This document shows positions 42,414 through 50,260 of a DNA stretch of 64,000 nucleotides, piece by piece; positions within the stretch are counted from its first letter, which is position 1; each line of letters starts with the position of its first letter. The stretch spans positions 1 to 64,000 of the forward strand of contig NZ_JAIFZQ010000007.1 in the NCBI RefSeq assembly GCF_019710585.1, in the 5' to 3' direction. The notes under the pieces were generated by a model. It was not told where the DNA came from. It saw only the letters and a program-made list of their open reading frames with translations, and did no database searches. The translations under genes and the position numbers were made by a program. The stretch comes from Arthrobacter sp. MAHUQ-56. Lineage in GTDB: Bacteria > Actinomycetota > Actinomycetes > Actinomycetales > Micrococcaceae.

Positions 42414-42439
42414 CGACGGCGGGAGTGCAGCAGGTGCCG
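42414..42439 (+). repeat. 26-base direct repeat, copy 2
   Basis: It has 25 of 26 bases in common with 41837-41862. It lies in non-coding DNA after the NTF2-like pseudogene. The pair suggests a segment of about 577 bases joined in by recombination at this sequence. Confidence 0.85.
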
Positions 42440-42538
42440 CCGGCCCCGTGGATGATGCATGGGACAGGACTGCGACCATATTCCCGCGCCGGGCTTAGCG
42501 ATTAGACGCAGGTCACTGGCAGGTGCAAGGGTGGACGG

Positions 42539-43276
42539 GTGGATGCCGACATCAACTTCTACTTCGACCCGGTCTGCCCTTTTGCCTGGATGACCAGCAA
42601 GTGGGTGCGCATGGTGCAGGCGCAGCGCGGATACACCGTGCACTGGCGGTTTATCTCGTTGCGTCAGATTAACGCCGCGGTCGACTATGACGCCCATTTC
42701 CCGCCTGAGTACGAGGCCGGACACACGGCCGGCCTCCGGCTGCTGCGCGTGGCGGCCAAGGCCCGAGCAGAGCACGGCCCCGAGTCGGTTGCCCAGCTGT
42801 ACGAGGCATTCGGGACGCACATCTTCGAAGCTGCCCCGGACACGGACAACCTGCCCACCGAGCTCGCGGTGCGTGAGCGGCGCGGGACGCGGGAGTTCGT
42901 GGAGCCGATCCTCGCCGAGGCCGGCCTGCCCCTGCAGCTGGCGGAGGCGCTGGACGACGAGTCCTGGGACCGCGAGATCCGGCAGGAGACGGATGAGGCG
43001 CTGGGACTGACGGGCAAGGATGTGGGCACGCCCATCATCCATTTCGAGCCGCCCACCGGGGTGGCCTTCTTTGGGCCGGTGATCAGCCGGCTTCCGGACG
43101 AAGAGTCGGCCGCCGAGCTGTGGGACCACGTGGTGGGGCTGGCACGCTTCCCTGGGTTCGCCGAGCTCAAGCGAAGCCTGCGTGAGCAGCCTCAGCTGCC
43201 CGCCTTCGGAGTCACCGCCGGTGCGGTAGGCCGGCAGGAGGACTGGCACGGCGGCAGCCGGCGGCAGAAGAAGTGA
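42539..43276 (+). CDS. DsbA-family oxidoreductase related to mycothiol-dependent nitroreductase
   Basis: The 245-residue protein aligns by memory with mycobacterial Rv2466c: FDPVCPFAWMTSKWV at the N-terminus, VNFHV-like VHWRFISLRQIN, and DVGTPIIHFEPP...VAFFGPVISRLP with the cis-Pro TP. Rv2466c uses a C-P-W-C pair with mycothiol to reduce substrates. Here the second cysteine is alanine (C13-P-F-A16), leaving a single thiol. It could work through a mixed disulfide with mycothiol or have changed function. The start is GTG at 42539. The C-terminal ~25 residues are basic and extra. It is followed after 36 bases by an SRPBCC gene. Confidence 0.75.
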   Translation: MDADINFYFDPVCPFAWMTSKWVRMVQAQRGYTVHWRFISLRQINAAVDYDAHFPPEYEAGHTAGLRLLRVAAKARAEHGPESVAQLYEAFGTHIFEAAPDTDNLPTELAVRERRGTREFVEPILAEAGLPLQLAEALDDESWDREIRQETDEALGLTGKDVGTPIIHFEPPTGVAFFGPVISRLPDEESAAELWDHVVGLARFPGFAELKRSLREQPQLPAFGVTAGAVGRQEDWHGGSRRQKK

Positions 43277-43312
43277 CCCCCAGTAAGAGTGACTCTCAGT
43301 AAGGATGGACCC

Positions 43313-43828
43313 ATGAACCAGAGCAGCACCCGCACACATCAGGAGTCCGTTACGGTCCATGCATCGGCCGGGACGGTCTACGACTTGGTCTCCGACATCA
43401 CCCGAACCGGCGAGTGGAGCCCGGTTTGTACATCCTGCTGGTGGGACGACGAGAACAGCGCCGGCCACGTCGGTGCCTGGTTCACGGGGCGCAACGAGCT
43501 GCCCCACCGGACCTGGGAGACGCGGTCGCAGGTAGTGGCCGCCGAGCGCGGCCGCGAGTTCGCCTGGGTGGTGGGCGGCAAGTTCGTCCGCTGGAGCTTC
43601 ACCATGGCCCCGGCTGATGCGGGGACCACCCTCACCGAGTCGTGGGAATTCCTTCCGGAAGGGATCGCCATGTTCGAGGAGAAGTTCGGTGACCAGGCCC
43701 CGGAGCAGATCGCTGACCGAACCCAGCAGGCGCTCCACGGCATCCCGGTAACGCTCGCCGCGATCAAGCAGATCGCCGAGTCCGTCGCTGCAGATCAGGT
43801 CGCTGCAGATCAGGAGGTCCGGTCCTAG
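43313..43828 (+). CDS. SRPBCC-family protein
   Basis: The 171-residue protein has the START-like opening VTVHASAGTVYDLVSDITRT and the strand pattern of polyketide cyclase/dehydrase-type proteins, ending in a long helix. AAGGATG precedes the ATG. It probably forms an operon with the DsbA-like gene. A 15-base tandem repeat near 43792-43821 adds the duplicated residues VAADQVAADQ at the tail. Its stop codon overlaps the stop of the opposing GntR gene. Ligand unknown. Confidence 0.8.
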   Translation: MNQSSTRTHQESVTVHASAGTVYDLVSDITRTGEWSPVCTSCWWDDENSAGHVGAWFTGRNELPHRTWETRSQVVAAERGREFAWVVGGKFVRWSFTMAPADAGTTLTESWEFLPEGIAMFEEKFGDQAPEQIADRTQQALHGIPVTLAAIKQIAESVAADQVAADQEVRS

Positions 43829-44606
43829 GACTGGAACTGCTGCATCACCGAGAGGTGGCCGGCACGGGCAGCGATGAGGCATTTGGCCAGGTAGAACGGC
43901 CGGTTCGCGTGCCGGACGTACTGCGTCAGCACCAGGACCGGGTCGGACGGGCGGAGGTCCAGCAGTTTTGCCCGGCTGGGCCCCACCTGGCTGAGGCTGA
44001 TCTGGCACTCGCGGGGCCGGCGAGGCGTCCCAGCTGGTTGTTGAGCGTGGCAAGTAAGGTGGTGCCGCCATCGTCCTCTATCTCGAGGGGCGCGGCGGCG
44101 CCCTTGCCGAAGCTGACCGGCTGGGCGGTGACGTTCTCCTGCAGGTGGGCGATGGCCTCACCGTCGCGGATGAGGACGGATTCCCAGAGCCAGCAGTCGG
44201 TGCCTGGCACGACGCCGATGCCGGGGGCGACGAATTCGGAGGCGGCCTGACGCAGCGCCTGGGTGCGCTTGACCTCGAGCGTCTTCCCGGGCCCTTCGAG
44301 GACTTCCTCGAAGGGCCGGATGCGTTCGATGCCGATGCGGGGGAGCGTGTCCGAGACGAAGCGTCCCACACCGCGGCGGGCCCGGATCAGCCCGTCCTCT
44401 TCGAGGAGCATGAGGGCTTCGCGGACCACCGTGCGGCTGACCTTCATGTCGGCACCGAGCTCGGTTTCGGTGGGGATCATGGAACCGGGGGTGAGCAGGC
44501 CATTACGGATCGCCTCGGCGATGCGCGAATAAACCGCCACGCGCAACGGCGAGCCGGGCTGGGCTGCCACCGGTTGGGACAGGAACCGGGCGGCGTCCTG
44601 GTGCAC
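43825..44606 (-). pseudogene. GntR-family (UTRA/HutC-type) regulator with apparent frameshift
   Basis: From the ATG at 44606 the frame codes a winged HTH (residues 20-90, ELGADMKVSRTVVREALMLL) and most of a UTRA-type effector domain (WLWESVLIRDGEAIAHLQEN). Near 44015 the sensible reading moves to another frame. That frame continues with CQISLSQVGPSRAKLLDLRP and DPVLVLTQYVRHANRPFYLA to a stop at 43825. One lost base explains this. Either the regulator is truncated or the read is wrong here. A TTGT-N3-ACAA dyad upstream, shared with the rbsK promoter, suggests it controls itself and the ribonucleoside locus. Confidence 0.75.
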
Positions 44607-44667
44607 GATTGGCCTCGCTTATTAGTGACTGGTTTTAGGCTTCCAGCCTAGAACAAGTAGCACGTGT

Positions 44668-44678
44668 TTGTTGGACAA
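44668..44678. promoter_or_regulatory. TTGT-N3-ACAA operator-like site before the GntR gene
   Basis: TTGTTGGACAA lies 62 bases before the GntR start, within a longer dyad TTGTTG-GA-CAACAA. It matches the site at 39320-39330. Autoregulation is the simplest reading. Confidence 0.6.
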
Positions 44679-44895
44679 CAAGGGTTGCATAAGCCTGCCA
44701 GTCGCCCAGAGAGTCTCTCCTGGGCATACGCACTTCTCGGATGAGGCATACCGCTCAAAAGTAGCTCCAGCTGTAACGCCTTTCCAGTACTAAGAGGAGG
44801 GATGAGTGGTTCGAGCGGAAAATGGGACGCTGGCAGGCGTTTTGGGACGGATGAGTTGATCCAGAGACGGACTGCAGCTTGCAGGCACAGTCTGA

Positions 44896-46353
44896 TTAGA
44901 AAAGGGTCGGCGGATTTCCGGCAACGTCCTTCCGTTTTCTCGAGGCCTTTGCGCTCAGGGGCACGAATTTCTCCGAGGAAGGCAGAGACTCATAGAGTGC
45001 GGAGGCCTTCTCTGCGACATCTGCGGCGGACGACTTGAGATAATCAGCGGCGATGTGTGGGCGGACCCAGTCAAGCTCGACCATACGTTGGAGGACCTTA
45101 CTTGTTATGGCCCGTGCATCCGGAACCCTCTCGAGCGAGACGGCGATGTCATGCTTGTGGTCCAGCAGGGGTAGGGGCGCTTGCCGAATACGAATCACTC
45201 GAAACCCGGCGTCCCAAAGCTTTTTCGTTTTTGAGGCGTCGCGTTGTTCATGCGATTTTCCCTGGTGAGAATAGGAGCCATCAAACTCGACTACAAGCTT
45301 CAGTGATTCGATGAAAATGTCCACGGTATGCGGTCGGTTGTGGCCCAGATCAAGCCGCTTCTGTATTTGAGGGTCCACTTCTCCCGGGAAGGCTGCCTCG
45401 AACTCACATGCGAGTGCGACGTCGATTTTGGACCTCACTGCCGGTGCACACCATTTACAGCCATCCTGATCCCGTGCGCGACCAACGACAGAGCTTGACC
45501 AGATATGCTCAGCGTTTTGGGGGCACACCCACCAAACACGGCGACTGCTTCCTACGGACACATCTGCGGGTGTAAGTTTTCCGTTTTTGGTTGGATGCCA
45601 TTGTTGGGCCAGCTGAGGTCGGTTGATGCTTAAGCGGTTCTCATTGGTGGGGTGCCTGCCACTGCAGAAGGGGCAGCCTGCTCCGTCTGCCGGACGGGAA
45701 CTGACGACAGCCTCCCACCTGTGCGATGCGTCTTTTCGACAAATCCAGGATGCTCTGTAGTCGCTTCCGTAAGCGACCTCGCGTGGTCCTTTTGCATTTC
45801 GGGGGTCCCACTCCATCGCTAAGAGCGGCCTCACGCCAGCGACACTATTGGAATCGTTGACCTTCTTTCCAGCACAGAACGGACACCCGCCACCGCGAAA
45901 TCGCGCGGCCGGAGAAGCTTGGTAGTCATGGCTGCTATCTTTCGGGCATATCCACCACACCTTGCGGTTAGATTGGGGCGTCGTGTTAGTGATAGACATG
46001 CCTAGCTGCGTCCAATTTCGCTGGTGGTGCCATGTAGCTGCAAGGTCTGGACGCGCCTCGGCCAAGTTGTTTTCATCGGTGGCCTTCATTCCACTGCAAG
46101 CCCCGCAGCCGTGACCTTTTGCCCGTACATACGGCGTCGTTAGCCACGTGTGGCCCTTTTCGCAAATCCACCACACCTTCCTGTTGCTTCCCGGACGCAC
46201 ATGTGTCGGGGGAAATGCATTCTTATCTTTGTCCCATTGCGCCGCGATGGCGGGAAGAAGGTGCGCCAGGGATCTCTCACCCTCATCGCGAACAAGGTTC
46301 TTCCGCTTCGGGTTTGCGTTATGGGCGGATAAAGCATTGTCGTTTGTGGTCAC
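44896..46353 (-). CDS. four treble-clef zinc repeats fused to a very-short-patch/DUF559-like endonuclease
   Basis: The 485-residue protein has four DUF4379-type treble-clef repeats, each with W-x-C near the start and a C-x2-C near the end: C64/C83/C86, C136/C157/C160, C205/C227/C230 and C277/C299/C302. Each is preceded by a segment like RPDLAATWH. Residues 310-400 form a PD-(D/E)XK-type domain: TVDIFIESLKLVVEFDGSYS (D345, E357, D359), then HEQRDASKTKKLWDAGFRVI, as in Vsr and DUF559 enzymes. The zinc repeats probably bind DNA or RNA and the end cuts it. It is a single gene with a C-terminal basic/helical tail of unknown role. Confidence 0.8.
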   Translation of the reverse strand: MTTNDNALSAHNANPKRKNLVRDEGERSLAHLLPAIAAQWDKDKNAFPPTHVRPGSNRKVWWICEKGHTWLTTPYVRAKGHGCGACSGMKATDENNLAEARPDLAATWHHQRNWTQLGMSITNTTPQSNRKVWWICPKDSSHDYQASPAARFRGGGCPFCAGKKVNDSNSVAGVRPLLAMEWDPRNAKGPREVAYGSDYRASWICRKDASHRWEAVVSSRPADGAGCPFCSGRHPTNENRLSINRPQLAQQWHPTKNGKLTPADVSVGSSRRVWWVCPQNAEHIWSSSVVGRARDQDGCKWCAPAVRSKIDVALACEFEAAFPGEVDPQIQKRLDLGHNRPHTVDIFIESLKLVVEFDGSYSHQGKSHEQRDASKTKKLWDAGFRVIRIRQAPLPLLDHKHDIAVSLERVPDARAITSKVLQRMVELDWVRPHIAADYLKSSAADVAEKASALYESLPSSEKFVPLSAKASRKRKDVAGNPPTLF

Positions 46354-46485
46354 TTTGCCTTCTTGTCAGGGCGTCATCGAGGTAGAGATGGTGGAAACTG
46401 GCAGACTAATGGCTTGTCCGAGGAGGTGCATACGCAAATCCGGGCGGCGCGCCCCTCTTCTTCTGACATCGTGTTGACTGGTCGG

Positions 46486-47073
46486 TTAGGCGAGCGGCTG
46501 CCGTTCGCCCACGCTGACCGAGGCCGACGGCGGCAGGTACTCCCGCCGTCGTCGTTCCATCCGCCGCTGCTGGCCTGGCGACGGGATGTTCGCACGCTTG
46601 GCGCGGTTACATCTGGCACAGGCCGCGACAAAGTTCTGCAGGCTGGTGGAACCGCCCTTGGACCACGGAAAAAAGTGGTCGCCGTGCTCGGCCGGTCTGC
46701 CGCAGCGCCGCCCGAACCCGGCTTCCAACTCGCACAGGCCGCCGGCGCGGGCCATCCCTTCGCGGCGCTGCTGGCGGGTGAAACGCCGCACCGGATCCCG
46801 GCGTCGGACATCGCGGCCGGTGACGACGGCAGCGGCAATGCCCAGCACCACGAGGGCCACGCCGGGGACTGCCACCGCGGCGACGACGCCCTCGAACAGG
46901 CCGCGCAACACCCCGGCCGTGGAGGACGGCCCCGCTCCGACAGCGGGTGCTGGCTTCGAGCTGAGCGCCGACACCACCGCCACAGCGAGCCAAACCATCA
47001 CCGCCGTGTAGGCCAGGCGAAGGCCCTGCCGTGTCCAATAAATGCGGCCGAGATCCGGCATGGATTCCCCCAA
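46486..47073 (-). CDS. membrane-anchored HNH endonuclease
   Basis: The 195-residue protein has two membrane segments (about 18-38 and 61-84). A cytoplasmic HNH domain follows: C114 and C124, then EHGDHFFPWSKGGSTSLQNF and CARCNRAKRANIP (C152, C155, N156). The HNH core is complete (DH, N and zinc cysteines). A nuclease tied to the membrane is unusual. It is divergent from the FHA gene with about 245 bases between, and a basic C-terminal tail follows. Possible roles include cutting incoming DNA at the membrane; that is inference. Confidence 0.8.
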   Translation of the reverse strand: MGESMPDLGRIYWTRQGLRLAYTAVMVWLAVAVVSALSSKPAPAVGAGPSSTAGVLRGLFEGVVAAVAVPGVALVVLGIAAAVVTGRDVRRRDPVRRFTRQQRREGMARAGGLCELEAGFGRRCGRPAEHGDHFFPWSKGGSTSLQNFVAACARCNRAKRANIPSPGQQRRMERRRREYLPPSASVSVGERQPLA

Positions 47074-47318
47074 TTCCCTTGCGCCGGAACCCGCTGGTCC
47101 CGGACATCAAAGGAATCCTATAGACAGAGCGAGGCCCGGTGTCCCAGGTTTGGCCCAGTTTTCGCTGAGTTTCCGTATGCGGTCACGGGGGCAAGGCTGT
47201 GGCCGGTCAGGGTATGCGGAACAGCGGCGCTTCGGCAGTGGGCACGTCCTTGTCAGGAATTTCCCCCGGGAGCAAACCAGGCCTACGGAATCCTTGGGGC
47301 GTGGCAGGGCGGGAAGCC

Positions 47319-48539
47319 ATGGATGGGCCTGGTGCCAGGAATGAGTTCATCGTCGTCAGCGGGGAGGCGGCGGGGAACAGGCTTGTGATTCCGCGCGGGG
47401 AGGTCACCGTGGGCAGCCAGGACGGCTCCCGGCTCCGCCTGCCGGCCTACGGTGTCAGCCGCCACCACGCCCTCCTGAGCTCCGTCGACGGCCGGACCAT
47501 CCTCACCGACCAGCAGTCCCGGAACGGCAGCTGGGTGAACGGGCACCGCATCACCTCACCCACGGAACTGGCGCACGGGGACCTGGTCCAGTTCGGCGAG
47601 GTCAGCTTGCGGTTCATCGACAGGAACGCCGACGGCGGCACGCCCCGGGAGGACGGCGGCGCGCCCCGGGAGGGCGCCGGCAAGGACACCGCGAAGCCGG
47701 GCCCGCAGCAGCCCAAAGAGCGGCTGGGCACGGCGCTGATGTTCGCCGCGGGCATCAACGTCATTGGGCTCCTGGGGAACAGCCTCACCTCCTTCCTCAC
47801 CGAACTGACGCCCACCTGGACCTGGTTCGCCACGCCGCTCGTCGGACTGCTGGTGGCCCTGGCCATCGAAATGCTCGGGTTCTACCGGAAGAACCAGGCC
47901 GCCGCGAGGCAGCAGCCCGCCAGCCACGGCCACGCGCCCCAGGCCGGGCCGCGGGCGGAGGCCCAAGCCGGGCCCCGGCCCGAACCCCGTGCCGAGCCCC
48001 GGCGGCCGCTCGCCGCAACGGTGCTGCTGACGCTGCTGCTGCTCGGCGGCGGCGGTTGGCTGGTCACCGCCGGGGCGAGCTACGCCGTCGGCTATTTCTC
48101 CGGCAACGAAAGCGGCGTGCAGCGGCTGGAACGCCAGGTGGTGGCGGAGGCGCAGGGGGTGCGGGTGACCATCCTGGGCGTCCAGAGCACGGCGCACTTC
48201 ACCCGCGCGGAGATCCTGGTGAACAACGGGACCACCAGCACCATCACCCTGCCGCTGTTCCAGAACGCCATGCTCACCGGACCGGACGGCACCACGTACG
48301 ACGCCGACTCCTTCCGCAGCAACTGGCAACCCCAGATACCGCCCGGCGGGCAGCGGAAGGGCACCCTCAATTTCGAAAGCCAGCTGCCGGAAGGGGCAAC
48401 AACGGTGTCGCTGAGCTTCGCCACCGTCTTTGTCCAAGGCTTTGACGGCCCCAGGACCATTACGGTTCCGGACATCCGCCTGAAACCGCTGGCCGGGTCG
48501 GAACCGGCGGCGCAAAGCCACCAGGATGCCGGCCGATAA
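47319..48539 (+). CDS. FHA-domain membrane protein with extracytoplasmic C-terminal domain
   Basis: The protein is about 406 residues from the ATG at 47319 (GTG at 47301 is possible). Residues 5-100 are an FHA phosphothreonine-binding domain with GVSRHHALL and SRNGSWVNG intact. Hydrophobic segments lie at about 137-160, 168-187 and 230-255. Between the second and third is a Pro/Ala/Glu/Arg-rich low-complexity linker. Residues 270-400 are a beta-rich DUF4352-like domain. It likely reads phosphorylated partners inside and something outside. It converges on the DUF4231 gene with a 16-base gap. Confidence 0.82.
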   Translation: MDGPGARNEFIVVSGEAAGNRLVIPRGEVTVGSQDGSRLRLPAYGVSRHHALLSSVDGRTILTDQQSRNGSWVNGHRITSPTELAHGDLVQFGEVSLRFIDRNADGGTPREDGGAPREGAGKDTAKPGPQQPKERLGTALMFAAGINVIGLLGNSLTSFLTELTPTWTWFATPLVGLLVALAIEMLGFYRKNQAAARQQPASHGHAPQAGPRAEAQAGPRPEPRAEPRRPLAATVLLTLLLLGGGGWLVTAGASYAVGYFSGNESGVQRLERQVVAEAQGVRVTILGVQSTAHFTRAEILVNNGTTSTITLPLFQNAMLTGPDGTTYDADSFRSNWQPQIPPGGQRKGTLNFESQLPEGATTVSLSFATVFVQGFDGPRTITVPDIRLKPLAGSEPAAQSHQDAGR

Positions 48540-48555
48540 ACCGTTGCCGCCCGGC

Positions 48556-49038
48556 CTACCGCCCCTCCGACCGGCCCGGAACCTGCTGCTGGCTGCTGGT
48601 CCATTTGGCGTGCTCCTGCGAGATCAGGCCCTCGATCCGCTCAGCCAGCTGCTGGTGCCGGTCCGCGCGCAGGTAGGGCCCCGCCTTGGCCAGGTACAGG
48701 TACCGTTCGTGCTTGAGCGCCTCGGCGGTGGAGCGGTAGGTGATCCACCGCTCCTGGAACTGGTAGAGGTGCTGGGCGCCCTCGAGGACCACGATGACGG
48801 CGGCCAGCGCGCCGGTCACCAGCACCGGGCTGCCCACGCCGGCCACAACCGGCAGGGCCGCGGCCACCGCCAGTTCCAGCAGCTTGAGCCACTTGTACCG
48901 GCGCTGGTTGTCGCTGCTCCTGGTGTCGTACCAGTGGATCTGGTCCTCCAGCCGGTCCCACGTCGGGTCTTCAGGGGCAGGCCGGGGCACGGCCGCGATC
49001 GCCTGTGCCGGTCCCGGATCATCCTCGCGGCGCACCAT
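48556..49038 (-). CDS. DUF4231 (SLATT-like) two-helix membrane protein
   Basis: The 160-residue protein starts at the ATG at 49038 behind AAAGGGGAA. Near 30-55 is DQIHWYDTRSSDNQRRYKWL. Two adjacent membrane helices follow (about 52-90, LELAVAAALPVVAGVGSPVL and on). A helical C-terminus has YRSTAEALKHERYLYLAKAG. This is the DUF4231 pattern, a SLATT-type domain, thought to form pores as the killing arm of signalling-based immune systems. It lies 26 bases downstream of the TIR gene on the same strand, so they are one operon. Confidence 0.8.
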   Translation of the reverse strand: MVRREDDPGPAQAIAAVPRPAPEDPTWDRLEDQIHWYDTRSSDNQRRYKWLKLLELAVAAALPVVAGVGSPVLVTGALAAVIVVLEGAQHLYQFQERWITYRSTAEALKHERYLYLAKAGPYLRADRHQQLAERIEGLISQEHAKWTSSQQQVPGRSEGR

Positions 49039-49064
49039 CGGCTTCCCCTTTCCACTGCAGCTTG

Positions 49065-50204
49065 CTACTGGGCCAGGACGAAGAACACCTGCCACTTATC
49101 CGGGCAGAAGCGTTCCCCGGTCAGCACGTAACAGGGCCACATCTCCCAGCTCCCGGAGCTGTTGAGCAGCACCCGGCCCTGCGCGTTGACGGTTTCCCCG
49201 GGCGCTAGGGCCCGGCCTTCATTCATGTCCTCGGTATCGTGATGGTTTCCCGACGCATCCCGCACTCCCACGAACGTGTACTCCAGCTGCAGCGGCTGGT
49301 CGGTAGTGTTCGTCAGCGCATAGCTCACCGTGACCGTGTCGCCCACCCGGGGAGCGGCCGGATCACGCCGGCTGGTGGCCTGCAGCCCGGAAAGGCGGAT
49401 CCCGTCCCCGCTCGTGACGGGCGAACTGTCGACGTCGATGCCGCCGCCCCCTGCCTGGACCGGAGCCTGCCCCTCCGCAGGGTTGGCGCTGGGTGAGGGT
49501 TTCTGGAGGCTGGTGACCAGGAGGACCACCAGCAGGATCACAACGACGACGGCGGCCGTCCCGCCCAGGATGAGCGTCCGGGGAGAGAACCGTCCCCGTT
49601 TCCGGGGCAGCGCCTCCCGGCCCCCAGGCGCGCTGTCGCTCGCTCCCGTTGCGGCCGCCGTCGGGCCCTGCTCCTCCGCGGTGCCCTGTTCTCCCGCGGT
49701 GTCCTGGCTCCTCCGCATCTCTGCGAGCGTCCCGTCCAGCACCTTGAACAGCCGGCTGGTATCAAACTCAAACCGGGCGGGACTGAACTCCAGGGCCTGC
49801 CGGCGCACCAGCTTCGCAATGCTTCCGGGCAGCTCATCGGCGCGGGGCATCCGCGCCCCATCCACCAGGATGGGGATCACCCGCACATTGCGCGTCAGGG
49901 CCGCCTGGACCTCCAGGCGCACAAAGTCGTCGGGATCGTCGAGCCTGCGCCGGCCACCGTCGTCGGCGATGGTTGTCCACTCGTCGCCGATCAGCACCAG
50001 CACCACGTCGCAGGAGCCGACTGCCCTGGTGATGGCCTCCACGAAGTCGTCGCCGAGCTGGATGGAGTCGACGTCCTTGAAGACCTGGCCGCCGCCGTAG
50101 CGGTCAGCCAGCCGGTCGTACAGCCAGCCGGCAGGGTACGCGGTCTCCTCGCGCCGGTAACTGATGAAGATCCGGCCCGACGCGGCGGGGGTGGAAGCAG
50201 CCAT
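49065..50204 (-). CDS. membrane-anchored TIR-domain protein
   Basis: The 379-residue protein starts at the ATG at 50204. Residues 10-140 are a TIR domain: GRIFISYRREETAYPAGWLY, VFKDVDSIQLGDDFVEAI, CDVVLVLIGDEW, and FVRLEVQAALTRNVRVIPIL, where E98 is at the usual NADase glutamate position. One membrane helix follows (210-232). Residues 250-379 form an outside beta-rich DUF4352-like domain with two cysteines. If active, it would consume NAD or make a cyclic nucleotide signal. Its downstream partner is the SLATT-like protein. Confidence 0.85.
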   Translation of the reverse strand: MAASTPAASGRIFISYRREETAYPAGWLYDRLADRYGGGQVFKDVDSIQLGDDFVEAITRAVGSCDVVLVLIGDEWTTIADDGGRRRLDDPDDFVRLEVQAALTRNVRVIPILVDGARMPRADELPGSIAKLVRRQALEFSPARFEFDTSRLFKVLDGTLAEMRRSQDTAGEQGTAEEQGPTAAATGASDSAPGGREALPRKRGRFSPRTLILGGTAAVVVVILLVVLLVTSLQKPSPSANPAEGQAPVQAGGGGIDVDSSPVTSGDGIRLSGLQATSRRDPAAPRVGDTVTVSYALTNTTDQPLQLEYTFVGVRDASGNHHDTEDMNEGRALAPGETVNAQGRVLLNSSGSWEMWPCYVLTGERFCPDKWQVFFVLAQ

Positions 50205-50260
50205 GGCGCACGCCTTTACGACCAAGCCCAGACCCCGAGGGCATTAGAGCGCTGCGGGCG

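Noticed and set aside
43789..43821. 15-base tandem repeat as a mobile or regulatory repeat
   Set aside because: It is in frame within the SRPBCC C-terminus and simply duplicates five residues.
42200..44071. Long minus-strand open frame (over 600 codons) across the DsbA-like and SRPBCC genes
   Set aside because: It is antisense to two recognisable genes; low-complexity Arg/Gly/Pro-rich reading with no domain.
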